Below are positions 56,301 through 62,587 of a stretch of 64,000 nucleotides of DNA, piece after piece. The notes below the pieces were generated by a model that did not search any database, was not told the DNA's origin, and worked only from the letters and a program-made list of their open reading frames with translations. The DNA comes from Euglena gracilis (Eukaryota; Euglenida; Euglenophyceae; Euglenales). Both the position numbers and the translations under genes were made by a program. The stretch is taken from NCBI GenBank assembly GCA_039621445.1, contig CP154956.1, positions 60,769,178-60,833,177 on the forward strand. The letters run 5' to 3'. The number at the start of each line of letters is the position of its first letter. The first letter of the stretch is position 1.

Positions 56301-59193
56301 CGGGAGGTGGGGCCACAACATTTTCACCAATTTCGGGAAAACGGGGATTTTGGCCGGGGGAATTTTTGAAACTCTTTGGGAGGGGGGGGGGGGTGAAAAA
56401 AACGAAGGTCAAAAAAAGCGGACAATATTTTGGCCCGGTCGAATTTTGCTGACATTTTTTCTGGTTGAATTTTTTGGGGCTTTCGATGGCATTTTTTTTT
56501 GCTTCAAAAACCTCTCAAAAACAAATATTTAGAGAAAATGTTGAATTTTTGGAAGGTGTGAAATTATGGGGTTTTGGGTGGGTTTTGGGGGGACCCCCTT
56601 TATGGGTCCCAAAATGGGTCAAAAAAACACCCAGGTGCTGGAAAATTTTTTCGGGTCCAAAAATTGGTGCTCCCGGAAACACGGTGGTGGGGGGGGTGGG
56701 GGGGGAGTGGTCGACCCCCCCACCCAGCATGCAGGGGGTAGGGGGGGGGGTCGACCCAGGCCTTCCCGTTCTGCCCTGGTCCAGCCTGGCAGCTTGTGGG
56801 ACCCACCCACCGGACACACCCACAGGACGGGGGTGGGGTCCAGCCAGGACCTTCCAGACAACACGTTTTTCCATCTGGCCGGCTGGCCACCCTCCAGGGG
56901 GCTTAAAAAAATTCCTGCACTGATTACTTGTAAAAGTATGAAATCTTCAATGCATTTCTGCATTACCCTTTTGTTTGTTTTTCTCTTCGTTTATTCAAAT
57001 TTCCCTCTTTTTATTTTATTTTCTGTAGGCCTCTTCGACCTTGCGATTGCGGATTACACCAAGGCGATCCAGCTGAATCCAATGTACGATGTTGCATATG
57101 ACAATCGAGGTCTGGAGCAAAAAAAAATTTAAGATTGCAGCATTGTTGTTGGCATGAGAAAGGGAAGGGAAAACACATCCCTGGGGGAATAAAGTTAACA
57201 TATGGTGTGGCGAGATGATAGTTCGCCTTGTGCCCAGGCTTGGCAGGATCTGCCGCTCTCCCTCCTCTTCGGCGCAGGAGTGGCCTACTGCTCAAAGGGA
57301 GATTTCGATGCCTGCATTGCCGACTGTACAGACAAGCTTCTGCCCCCCCCCCACCCTTTTGGTGCTTGTGTCAATCCAATTGACACAGGCAATTTGAGTC
57401 TTACTACCAGTTGGATTTCTTGCGCAGAGCCTTGACTGCGAAAGCAATCGAGCTCAACCCGCGGTACGACAATGCATATCACAATCGTGCGGTGTGTACA
57501 GAGCTGTTTGTCTCACACAGAGGTCTCTTGTGAGGAATTTAGTGTTTGAGTCATTGTTGATGCCTTGGTGAGAACTAGTCAACAGTTGCAAGGCCACTTG
57601 ATATTTTTTAATCCCTGCTCAAGGGGAGGGGGCTGGATTGCAGCTAGTCCAAATTTGGCTGGTGGAAAAAAATTTCCAGTGACCGATGCAAGCTTCCCAA
57701 AAATGCCCATTTTTTACCATTTTGGGATTTTTTCCTTTTTCAAAATCAGCCAAAAAACACATTAAAAACCTCACGGAGGAGAGTTTTCCAGTCGACCGCC
57801 TAACCCCCCCCCCAAATATAAGAAACCCTCGCTATAAGAAACCCCCAAATATAAGAAACCTTTTGGCGGATTTTCAGCCGACACCCAAATATAAGAAACC
57901 CCCGAATATAAGAAACCCCTGGGCTGTTGGACACTAATCCATATATCAGAAACCCCTCATCTTTTGCGAAGCTTTCTTTCACCGAAATCACTCCCAGATT
58001 CAGAAATAATACTGTACCACTTTCCTCTGGACTGGTGGAATGATCCGATTCAGCAGAAACACGCTCCAGGGCCTCAGAAGCCATCAGCCACGAAGAAAAT
58101 CCTCCACGCCACGGTCACATGTAATTAATTACATAAAGGAACCGAAGGAAGAAAAAGTTCCATTTATAAGAAACCCTTGGGCCAACGGCCGGCGCCCAAA
58201 TATAAGAAACGGGGTTGTTATATTTGGGGGGGGGGGGTTAACCCGCGGAGGGGGGGGGGTCTATCTAGTCATTTTTCAGTGTCTGGCAAAATGGCTAGTC
58301 AGTGTACCCTCCGGGGTCCTTAAGCAAAAGACTGGCAGGGGCGACAGTTTTTAGGTCAAATTTCTTCAAAATTTTTTCGTCAAATTTCTTTGGTGGGAGA
58401 GTCCTGCTGGGTCCCAGTGGGGGGGTCAATTTCCCCCACCAGGCTTGTGCTTAGTCGGGTGCCTACCCCACGGGGGGGGGGGGTAGGGGCAGGCACCCCA
58501 GAGCACCCGATCCGAACCCTCCCCCAGGGAGGGTAGGGTTTTGGGGGATGCCTGCCCCTAGCAGGCCCCCCCCCCCGACCCCGGCGCCAAAGGTGCGCGG
58601 GGGCCGGAAAAGGCCATTTTCGATGAAAATTTTCTGGGTCCCCCCCGGACCCCTACCCCCCCGGGGGGGTGTGCCTGCTAGGGGCAGGCACCCTATAGCA
58701 CCCACCCCCCCCCGGTTGGTAAGCACAAGCATGTCCCCCACCACACCACAGCACCGCGCAAGGAAAAAATGTTTCAACTCCAGGGCAGTCTATTGCTCAA
58801 GGCTTTGCTGTAGCCGGGGACCCCCAAAAATGGCTGCCCTTGTTTGGCCATTTTGTGGGGTTTTTTGGAACAAAATCAGCCCAAAAAAAATGCATTGAAC
58901 ACCTCATTTCCACCTCGGTGCGCAGAGCTGGAGGACTTCTTCCCCCCCCTTCAGGGGACCCCCGGAACCCTCCCCCTGGGGGGGGGGGTGTCTAGGTTGT
59001 CCATTTTTCCAGTGTCCAGAAAAATGGCTTGCCAATCCCCCCCCCCCGGGTCTTCAAGCAACAGCCTGTTCTAGGGGGGGGGGGGGGGGTGCCCCACCGG
59101 GCTGGGGGAGGGGGAGGACCCCCCAACAGGTCTTTAAAAAAAATGATGACTTGTGGCATCGTGATCTGTGTGATGTTTTCTTTTTCTTTCTTT

Positions 59194-59225
<32 letters not shown>

Positions 59226-59226
59226 T

Positions 59227-59266
<40 letters not shown>

Positions 59267-61939
59267 TCAGATTGTGCACTGGACGCATTTCCCTATTTCA
59301 GGTGGCATACAACAACAAGGGGTTATTTGACAAGTGCATCGAGGATTGCAAGCAAGCCCTGGCCCTGAATCCCAATTTTGACAAGGCATTCTTCAACCGT
59401 GGTTTTGCCTACAGTTCTAAAGGTTTCTGCAATGTTGCTTCTGTTTCTGATTTCTGCTCTGCATTACCCCCCCCCCTGAACAATAAACCAGTTTTTGTGC
59501 AGTGCTGAGCCATTTAAACCCCCTCCCAAATAACACCCCCCCAAATAACACCCCCCCCCCAAATAACACACCGATTTCGAGAGCCCAAATAACACCCCCC
59601 TGTTTTCCTTTGGTTTTCCATGCAAGAATAACGCCCCCCCCCCCCCCCCAAGTAACACACCCCCTTAGTTGCACTAAGGCTTCTTGTCTGTTTAAGGCCA
59701 GCGCTAACTTCGCTTCTGGCCCAGTTTACTGCGTGGTGAGTGGCCAGGGACCCCTTACACCAGTCCTCTTTTGTTGCTCCCCCTGGCCGGGTGAGTAACT
59801 CTGGTGAGTAACACACACCCCCTGGGGCCCCAGCTTGGGTGCCCAAATAACACACCGGGGGGGCCCCGGGGGGGGGGGTGACTGATTGCTTTAGCTCCAG
59901 ACCCCCCCCTCTGGGGGTGGGGTCAGCCAGGATTGGCCGAAAGTGGCCACCCGGCGCCGAAGGCGCTGGAAATTTTTTTGGGTTTCTGGTCAAAATCGTT
60001 CGATTTTTGGCCTTTGTTGGCCGAGTACCAGAGTGACCGACCCGGGGGGTAGGAAGTGACTGGTTCTCCAAAGTGATTGACTGTTTTTTTTTGGAAGTGG
60101 AAAGTGACCTCCCTCTCTGGGGGGTCAGTAAACAATGGTATTGTCCGGACCACCCCGGGTCCACTGTCCACTGTCTGGACCAACCCCGGGGGGGGGGGGG
60201 GCCCGGACCCCCCCAAAAAATGTTTTTTACTTCCGGTGCTCTACGGCAATTTTTTTTTGCAATTTTTGACAAAGTTTTGCCCAAACGGTGCCCAAAATGG
60301 AATTGTTGCCCTAGTTTGGAGGTAAAACCCCCTCCCAAACAGTATTGCACTGCGGCACTGTTGATAGCATTGCACTGCGGCATTGTTGGACGGCCGCCTC
60401 CAGCGGCGGGGGGTGCAGCATTATTTGGAGCCTGCCGTATTATTGGATTGGGTGCCTCTGAGGCCTGGCCTATCACCACAGACCCTTTTTGCCTGCTCAA
60501 TGCCCAACTCTGAGGCCAGCGAGGTGCACCCCAGTTGTCTATACATTTCGGACGTGAGTTGTTTGGGTGGTACTTTGCCCCCTTTCTCCTCTCTGCGGGT
60601 TACAAAAGGTGCATTTAGCTGCACGAGCTTCTACGCATTTCATATTGTTATGTTTTAAAGGGGGTGCAGCATTATTGGACGCTTGCTTTATCCGTCGCTT
60701 CATCCGGCGGGGGGTGCAGCATTATTTGGACCCGCAGCTCTATTGGCCCCGCAGCACTATTAGGGAGGGGGGTTTTAATTCTTTTCGTTCTGGCATTTTG
60801 CGCTGGCTGAATATGGTCTCCTGGACTGTGCCACTGTTTTTTGTGGGGTGGGCCCATCAGGATTGGAAATAGGGTCCTGATGTCGAACCCTGCCCCCCCC
60901 CCCAAATTAAACCCCCCCAAATAACACCCCCCCCCGGTATGTTATTTGGGCACCCGAACTGGGGCCCCAGGGGGGGTGTTATTTTTACATGGAAAACCAA
61001 ACGAAAACAGGGGGTGTTATTTTGGCGTTCAAAATCGGCCGGGGGGGGGGGGGGTTATACACCCCTGGACCCCAATTTTGAGTGTTCAAAAATAAGCCGG
61101 GGGGTTATTGTTTGAAAGGGGGTTATCTTGTACCCAGCGTCCTTCACCCACCCCTTTCAGACAGGCTGGAAATCTGAGGTGGTGCCAACCCTGGGGGGGG
61201 GGGGTGCCTGCTTGGGCAGGCACTCCAAGGCACCCAGATCCGAACCCCCGGGGGGTGGGGCACATGGCGAGAAGTACCTGCTTCCACCCACCTGCTTCCA
61301 GCCTGCTTCCAGCCCCAAAACACTCTTGCAGCGTTGTGCGTGAAACGCCGTTGAAGCGTTTCAAGTTCCAGTTATTGACAGATGGTGTGTTCATGCTCAT
61401 CTGTGTCACAGGGATGTTCGCCCCCGCCATCGAAGATTTCACCCAGGCCATTTCCCTCAACCCCAGGCAGGCCATGGTGCATTTCAATCGCGGATTTGCT
61501 TACCAGCACAGTGGAGATGTGGAGCAGGTGCATGCTGTCTAGAACCGCTTGCCTGAGGGTTGGCCGCACAATTAACAGAGCACCCAAAGGTGTCCACAAA
61601 ATTGTTCTCTACAATTGGATTTACCGATATTTTCTTTAGCTTATCTTTTATGGTGCTCCAGACCAGACCAGACCAGACCAGACCAGACCATATTTCTAGA
61701 CCAGACCATATTTCTTTCGCACTCCACCCACACTCCAAGAAATCTTGTATTGTTTTGGTGGCTTGGCCTGACTTATTTCCTCGCAGGCTGTGGCCGATTA
61801 TGAGAAGGCATTGTCACTTGACCCCAGCATTCAGCAAGCCGCCACCCAGTTGGCCAAACTTCGGGCGGAGCTCGCCAAGTCCTCGGGGTCGGATGCCGCC
61901 TTCTCTCTGAGAAGTGCGCCTATGTCTGCCCAAGCATAG
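32043..61939 (+). CDS. RRM-TPR protein: two RRM-like modules and 18 TPR repeats (27 exons)
   Basis: Function unknown; TPR solenoids bind protein partners and RRMs usually bind RNA. Exons: 32043-32307, 32569-32650, 33940-34063, 35663-35824, 36131-36172, 36460-36550, 36808-36853, 37117-37285, 37516-37641, 38855-38884, 39174-39305, 41732-41887, 45086-45205, 45421-45464, 46517-46622, 48347-48574, 49480-49593, 49864-49938, 50185-50232, 51316-51369, 52166-52259, 57029-57109, 57278-57329, 57440-57491, 59302-59422, 61412-61527, 61787-61939. Total 2,883 nt, 960 residues. RRM-like 1 is about residues 54-125 ([24 protein letters not shown]); RRM-like 2 is about 171-245 ([24 protein letters not shown]). 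Eighteen contiguous 34-residue TPRs (312-923) follow the pattern AYxNRGxAYxxKGxFxxAIxDxTxAIxLNP. A 37-residue tail follows. The start and the exon 4-7 and 9-10 joins are the least certain parts. No signal peptide or membrane segment is seen. Codon use is less GC-biased than in the clathrin gene. Confidence 0.85.
32308..32568 (+). other. conventional GT-AG intron 1 (TPR gene)
   Basis: Donor CAAG|GTGAAC and acceptor TTGTTGCAG|GGG. Joining gives [16 protein letters not shown], which continues the first RRM-like module. Confidence 0.8.
32756..33006. repeat. 'GCGCATTTTTT' satellite, array 1
   Basis: Roughly 20 degenerate units of TTTTTTGCGCATTTTT with GCACATTTTCC variants; a weaker tail continues at 33412-33480. 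A second array lies at 55065-55500 in another intron of the same gene. Confidence 0.85.
33500..33564. repeat. (TA)n(TG)n(CG)n microsatellite
   Basis: A TA run passes into about 20 TG units and ends in CG units. It is alternating purine-pyrimidine throughout, so Z-DNA prone. Confidence 0.92.
34120..34661. mobile_element. inverted-repeat element hosting a nested MITE
   Basis: The left arm TGGTCATAGATAAAATTG and the right arm CAATCTTATCTATGACCA are inverted copies. The MITE at 34242-34552 is inserted between them, so this element is older than the insertion. Confidence 0.72.
34242..34552. mobile_element. 'CAGGCTTGTGCTTAG' MITE, nested copy
   Basis: Ends CAGGATTGTGTTTAGTCGG and CCGGTCGGTAAGCACAAGCATG. 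Flanks GCTAGGGC and GCTGGGGT match at 6 of 8 positions. Same family as 13133-13384 and 58440-58733. Confidence 0.85.
35220..35656 (-). mobile_element. 'CATACATCTCT' introner family, copy 2 (inverted)
   Basis: Ends CATACATCTCTTTAAGG and CCTTAGAGAGATGTATG, flanks CTCCAGAG and GTCCAGAG (7 of 8). Its interior is the reverse complement of clathrin intron 4, with the GGCGC-GCGCC core and the same unique blocks. The duplicated target contains the CCAG of the host intron's 3' splice site, so an acceptor survives on each side. Confidence 0.92.
35825..36130 (+). mobile_element. nonconventional intron 4 (TPR gene)
   Basis: CAG at 35828-35830 and CTG at 36123-36125. Ends CAGCCTGGCTG and CAGCATGACTGG (right end read inward) match. 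Splicing gives [19 protein letters not shown], completing an RRM beta-strand. A small exon within about 35889-35966 cannot be excluded. Confidence 0.65.
36173..36459 (+). other. intron 5 (TPR gene), probably nonconventional
   Basis: CAG at 36176-36178 and CTG at 36452-36454 fit the 3+5 rule and the frame ([13 protein letters not shown]). A GT-AG reading shifted by a few nt (CTGCAG|GTTCC to TCTGAG|TGT) also keeps frame, so the class is unsettled. Confidence 0.5.
36551..36807 (+). mobile_element. nonconventional intron 6 (TPR gene)
   Basis: CAG at 36554-36556 and CTG at 36800-36802. It is the only reading that keeps frame through the next two exons ([30 protein letters not shown]). Confidence 0.7.
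36854..37515 (+). other. conventional introns 7 and 8 (TPR gene) with exon 37117-37285
   Basis: Intron 7 is 36854-37116 (GTCAG|GTTTTG to CAAACAG|GAAACAG). Intron 8 is 37286-37515 (GAGCGG|GTGTGC to CCCCACAG|AATGAG). The exon between them encodes the region leading into TPR 1. Confidence 0.8.
37642..38854 (+). other. intron 9 (TPR gene), borders unresolved
   Basis: TPR spacing requires NYAGALE joined directly to [10 protein letters not shown]. No GT-AG pair keeps this frame. Partial inverted similarity near the ends (GGCAGCCAGGCAAT and ATTGCTCGTGC) suggests a nonconventional intron. It contains a copy of the 'CTGCAGCTAGTCCAA' repeat at about 38030-38200. Confidence 0.55.
38885..39173 (+). mobile_element. 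nonconventional intron 10 (TPR gene), 289-bp 'CAGGGGTTTTTTTTAG' introner
   Basis: Element at 38888-39168, ends CAGGGGTTTTTTTAGTC and GGTCTTAAAAAAAACCTCTG, flanked by a perfect 8-bp duplication ACCCCAGC (38880-38887 and 39169-39176). Splicing 3 nt before and 5 nt after restores [14 protein letters not shown] inside a TPR. The interior closely matches 27124-27384. With intron 9 it isolates a 30-nt exon. Confidence 0.95.
39306..41731 (+). other. conventional GT-AG intron 11 (TPR gene)
   Basis: Donor GAGCG|GTATGTG and acceptor GTGTTGCAG|CAAGC. Joining gives [15 protein letters not shown]. It is filled mostly by tandem copies of the GTCGACC/poly-C repeat (about 39590-41000). Confidence 0.88.
39590..41000. 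repeat. GTCGAC-core repeat family, about three adjacent copies
   Basis: Each copy has GGGGGGTCGACCCCCC blocks, 'TTCCGGGAGCACCAATTTTT', 'GACCCATTTTGGGACCCATA' and 'GGTTTTTGATGCAAAAAAA' in order. Other copies: 47405-47990 and, inverted, 56220-56790; fragments near 590-660, 2945-3050 and 32680-32720. Confidence 0.8.
41990..42205. repeat. TA-rich microsatellite
   Basis: Interrupted (TA)n with TATATG and TATATT variants ending in (TG)n. Confidence 0.9.
42240..42530. mobile_element. fold-back element, GGGTTAGGTGC ends
   Basis: The left arm CGTTAATGATGGAATAGGGTT and the right arm CCTAACCCTGTTCCATCATTAACG are inverted. The 'GGGTTAGGTGCGCAC' motif is shared with the palindrome at 42812-43085, so they are probably related. 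Confidence 0.7.
42630..42805. repeat. (TC)n/(TATC)n pyrimidine-rich microsatellite
   Basis: Degenerate TCTATC, CTCTAT and CTCTCC units lead up to the palindrome at 42812. Confidence 0.85.
42812..43085. mobile_element. 274-bp near-perfect palindrome (fold-back element)
   Basis: The two 137-bp halves are almost exact inverted copies about a centre at 42948/42949 (TATGTTGC/GCAACATA). Each outer end contains its own hairpin, AAGTTTAGTACCCC...GGGGTACTAAACTT. The whole can fold into one long stem with two terminal side arms. Confidence 0.95.
43193..44169 (-). pseudogene. Tc1/mariner-family transposase, frameshifted remnant
   Basis: The reverse strand encodes the catalytic C-terminal part of a DDE transposase: [10 protein letters not shown] (second Asp) and [15 protein letters not shown] (third acidic residue, Glu) at about 43360-43580, preceded by [13 protein letters not shown] in a second frame (43528-43788). 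A DNA-binding part with [12 protein letters not shown] lies in a third frame (43811-44053). At least two frameshifts and a G run near 43960 break it. It lies inside intron 12 of the TPR gene, antisense to it. Tc1/mariner elements duplicate TA, so this enzyme is not the obvious source of the 8-bp duplications seen elsewhere. Confidence 0.9.
44188..44250. repeat. short tandem repeat, GCACGTGAAGATTTATG units
   Basis: Three units of about 24 bp (CACGTGAAGATTT, TGTATACAGTTG) adjoin the transposase remnant and precede a (TA)n tract. May mark an element end. Confidence 0.8.
44278..44361. repeat. (TA)n microsatellite
   Basis: About 40 uninterrupted AT units. Confidence 0.97.
45206..45420 (+). mobile_element. 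nonconventional intron 13 (TPR gene)
   Basis: CAG at 45209-45211 and ATG at 45413-45415. Inverted ends are CAGTGCGTGATGA and TCATGCAATG (one inserted base), with a mismatch at the third pair. Splicing gives [15 protein letters not shown], a perfect TPR junction. Confidence 0.85.
45465..46516 (+). mobile_element. nonconventional intron 14 (TPR gene)
   Basis: CAG at 45468-45470 and CTG at 46509-46511. Inverted ends are CAGGCTACCG and CGGAAGCCTG. Splicing gives [15 protein letters not shown]. The interior carries the GGAGGCTCGAG repeat (45655-45800) and a 'CTGCAGCTAGTCCAA' family copy (46105-46420). Confidence 0.87.
46105..46420. repeat. 'CTGCAGCTAGTCCAA' family copy
   Basis: Landmarks in order: GATTGCAGCTTGTCCAAATT, TTGGCTGGTGGAA, GGAACAAAAAATCAGCC, AAATTTTTTTCCAGT. 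The full-length reference copy is 62588-63025. Confidence 0.75.
46690..47075. repeat. 'CTGCAGCTAGTCCAA' family copy
   Basis: Landmarks GATTGCAGCTAGTTCAAATT, GGAACAAAAACAGC, CCTCGGCGCAGAGGAAAATT and TTTTTCCAGTGTCTAGCAAA, in the order seen in 62588-63025. Confidence 0.78.
47405..47990. repeat. GTCGAC-core repeat copy
   Basis: Same ordered landmarks as 39590-41000, including GGTCGACCACCCCCC, GGTCCATTTTGGGACCCATA and GGTTTTTGATGCAAAAAAAA. Confidence 0.8.
48575..49479 (+). other. conventional GT-AG intron 16 (TPR gene)
   Basis: Donor ATTGTG|GTGTGTC and acceptor TCTGCCCACAG|GATTAC. Joining gives [15 protein letters not shown]. No named element recognised; T-rich interior. Confidence 0.88.
49594..49863 (+). 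other. GC-AG intron 17 (TPR gene)
   Basis: Donor TCCAAG|GCATGT and acceptor CCTGTGCAG|GCCATT. Joining gives [17 protein letters not shown], an exact TPR join, so the GC donor is forced by the frame. Confidence 0.82.
49939..50184 (+). mobile_element. nonconventional intron 18 (TPR gene)
   Basis: CAG at 49942-49944 and TTG at 50177-50179 (pairing with one G-U). Inverted ends are CAGGGGGAA and TTCCCCTTG. Splicing gives [15 protein letters not shown]. Confidence 0.86.
50233..51315 (+). mobile_element. nonconventional intron 19 (TPR gene), CTG/CAG ends
   Basis: The end triplets are swapped: CTG (50236-50238) and CAG (51309-51311). Inverted ends are CTGGGCTGCCTGTT and AATAGGCAGCCCAG. Splicing gives [15 protein letters not shown], with 4 nt after the right triplet. 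A copy of the 'CACTTATAAACCCC' element family lies at about 50795-51125. Confidence 0.83.
50795..51125. mobile_element. 'CACTTATAAACCCC' element family, copy 2 (inverted)
   Basis: Shares GGATCTGGTTTGGTTGGTCG, CCCCAAAATGACCCCAAAA, GATGGTCAGTCTC and CCGGCGGTTTTCATTTTTC with the reverse complement of 19787-20160. Diverged at the ends. Confidence 0.75.
51370..52165 (+). mobile_element. nonconventional intron 20 (TPR gene), CAC/GTG ends
   Basis: CAC (51373-51375) pairs with GTG (52159-52161). Inverted ends are CACGCAAT and ATTGCGTG. Splicing gives [21 protein letters not shown] 'CACTTATAAACCCC' family copy lies at about 51655-51965. Confidence 0.8.
51655..51965. mobile_element. 'CACTTATAAACCCC' element family, copy 3
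   Basis: Contains TTTATAAACCCCCC, GGATCCGGTTTGGTTGGTCG, GGCAAATTTGGACAAAAATG and GATGATGGTCGGTCTC in the order of copy 2. Confidence 0.78.
52975..53540. repeat. cluster of TTGCGCAAATGCGCAA-type palindromes
   Basis: Seven imperfect copies near 52977, 53083, 53282, 53368, 53421, 53467 and 53522, each centred on GCA(A/T/G)ATGCGCAAT or its inverse. Spacing is irregular (about 45-200 bp), in AT-rich DNA. The best copy reads CATTGCGCAAATGCG near 53522, and a full palindrome occurs at 53422-53439. Confidence 0.75.
53890..54920. repeat. diverged repeat, inverse of 29750-30480
   Basis: Contains TAGGCGGGGAGTTGCGGGG, GGGCATTCCAAGGGCTTC (twice, about 54210 and 54415) and CCCCTTCGCGCGTGAATATC, matching the intergenic copy in inverse order. 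Confidence 0.65.
55065..55500. repeat. 'GCGCATTTTTT' satellite, array 2
   Basis: Two dense blocks (55065-55160 and 55380-55500) of TTTTTGCGCATTTTT units separated by a T-rich stretch. Same unit as 32756-33006. Confidence 0.85.
56220..56790 (-). repeat. GTCGAC-core repeat, inverted copy
   Basis: The reverse complement carries the same ordered landmarks as 47405-47990 (TATGGGTCCCAAAATGGGTC, GAAATTATGGGGTTTTGGGT on this strand). Confidence 0.8.
57110..57277 (+). other. conventional GT-AG intron 22 (TPR gene)
   Basis: Donor AATCGAG|GTCTGG and acceptor CTTCGGCGCAG|GAGTGG. Joining gives [17 protein letters not shown]. Confidence 0.9.
57330..57439 (+). mobile_element. nonconventional intron 23 (TPR gene), CAA/TTG ends
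   Basis: CAA (57333-57335) pairs with TTG (57432-57434). Inverted ends are CAAGCTTCTGCCC and GCGCAGAGCCTTG. Splicing gives [16 protein letters not shown]. 110 bp. Confidence 0.86.
57810..58240. repeat. 'CAAATATAAGAAACCC' repeats
   Basis: Multiple units of CCAAATATAAGAAACCC, facing a similar end near 58200, suggest an inverted-repeat element. The same motif occurs at 54985-55045 and 55795-55850. Confidence 0.75.
58440..58733. mobile_element. 'CAGGCTTGTGCTTAG' MITE, copy with perfect duplication
   Basis: Ends CAGGCTTGTGCTTAGTCGG and GGTAAGCACAAGCATG, flanked by perfect 8-bp duplications TCCCCCAC (58432-58439 and 58734-58741). The interior matches 13133-13384 and 34242-34552. Confidence 0.93.
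58800..59065. repeat. 'CTGCAGCTAGTCCAA' family copy
   Basis: Landmarks TTTGGCCATTTTGTGGGG, GGAACAAAATCAGCCC, CACCTCGGTGCGCAGAGC and GGGTCTTCAAGCAACAGCCTG parallel the second half of 62588-63025. Confidence 0.72.
59171..59270. repeat. (TTTC)n microsatellite
   Basis: About 24 TTTC units with two interruptions, just upstream of the 3' splice site of intron 24; it may extend that intron's pyrimidine tract. Confidence 0.95.
59655..59805 (+). repeat. dispersed repeat shared with 14175-14345 (inverse)
   Basis: Carries GCTAACTTCGCTTCTGGCCC, GGTGAGTGGCCAGGGACCCC and TTGTTGCTCCCCCTGGCC, the inverse of the clathrin intron 14 unit. Confidence 0.75.
59870..60200. repeat. 'GTGACTGACTGG' family, copy 3
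   Basis: Matches 1800-2120 in order: CAGGATTGGCCGAAAGTGGC, ACCCGGCGCCGAAGG, GTGATTGACTG, then GGTCAGTAAACAATGG. Roughly three quarters identical by eye. Confidence 0.72.
61528..61786 (+). other. conventional GT-AG intron 26 (TPR gene)
   Basis: Donor GAGCAG|GTGCATG and acceptor TTCCTCGCAG|GCTGTG. Joining gives [18 protein letters not shown]. It contains a (CCAGA)n tract (about 61658-61690). Confidence 0.9.
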
Positions 61940-62587
61940 TTCTGACACTCCTATTTTCATCTTACCTGTTCACTTCGCCGTCTGGCAGGCGCGCGCTCTC
62001 TTTAAATTAAAAGAAATCCCTGGATAGGAGTTCTTGTTCAGATTTGTTATCCTGCTCCCCCTCTCCCATTTTGGACCCCAGTTCCATGATTTTGTTTGCA
62101 TTTTCATTGACCAAATTGCTGTGTTCCCATGGATCTTCCCTTCATCCCTCACTCTTCCAAACCACAACCCCTGACCAGTGATTTCAACTGTCTTGCCATT
62201 GTCTGTATTGTGCATGGAATTATGGCATTGCTCCATTCTTTGCTTGTTTTTTTTTTGTGATTACCTCCAACCAGGTTTCTTTTCAAGTCAGAATACCCCC
62301 CTGGGCGGCGGATGGGTGCAGGGATTCCCTCTCGTTCGTGGCAAGAATAATCACAAATCATCACAAATAACCACAAATTTCGGATTTTTCAAAAATCACC
62401 AATAATCACGAATAACCACAAGTTGGAATATTTTTTATTTATTAATGTTGCCCATTCAGCATTCGGAACAGTATTTTATTTGTTCTTTAGAAAATGTGTT
62501 CTGCTGGCAAATAACAATCTACTCCTGCTACTGCAGCCATGGAAGTGAAGAGGAAGGAATTGAAAGGGGGAAATCAACGTCACAAAG

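Larger units (their letters stand above)
52260..57028 (+). other. conventional GT-AG intron 21 (TPR gene), 4.8 kb
   Basis: Donor AACCAAG|GTTTGG and acceptor ATTTTCTGTAG|GCCTC. Joining gives [18 protein letters not shown]. It contains purine-pyrimidine alternating DNA (52275-52400), a cluster of TTGCGCAAATGCGCAA palindromes (52975-53540), the 53890-54920 repeat, the second GCGCATTTTT satellite (55065-55500) and an inverted GTCGAC-core repeat (56220-56790). Confidence 0.9.
57492..59301 (+). other. conventional GT-AG intron 24 (TPR gene)
   Basis: Donor CGTGCG|GTGTGT and acceptor CCTATTTCAG|GTGGCA. Joining gives [17 protein letters not shown]. It contains 'CTGCAGCTAGTCCAA' family copies (57610-57800, 58800-59065), 'CCAAATATAAGAAACCC' repeats (57810-58240), a MITE (58440-58733) and (TTTC)n. 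Confidence 0.9.
59423..61411 (+). other. conventional GT-AG intron 25 (TPR gene)
   Basis: Donor TCTAAAG|GTTTCT and acceptor TGTGTCACAG|GGATGT. Joining gives [18 protein letters not shown]. It contains AAATAACACCCCC repeats at both ends, the inverse partner of 14175-14345 (59655-59805) and a 'GTGACTGACTGG' copy (59870-60200). Confidence 0.9.
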
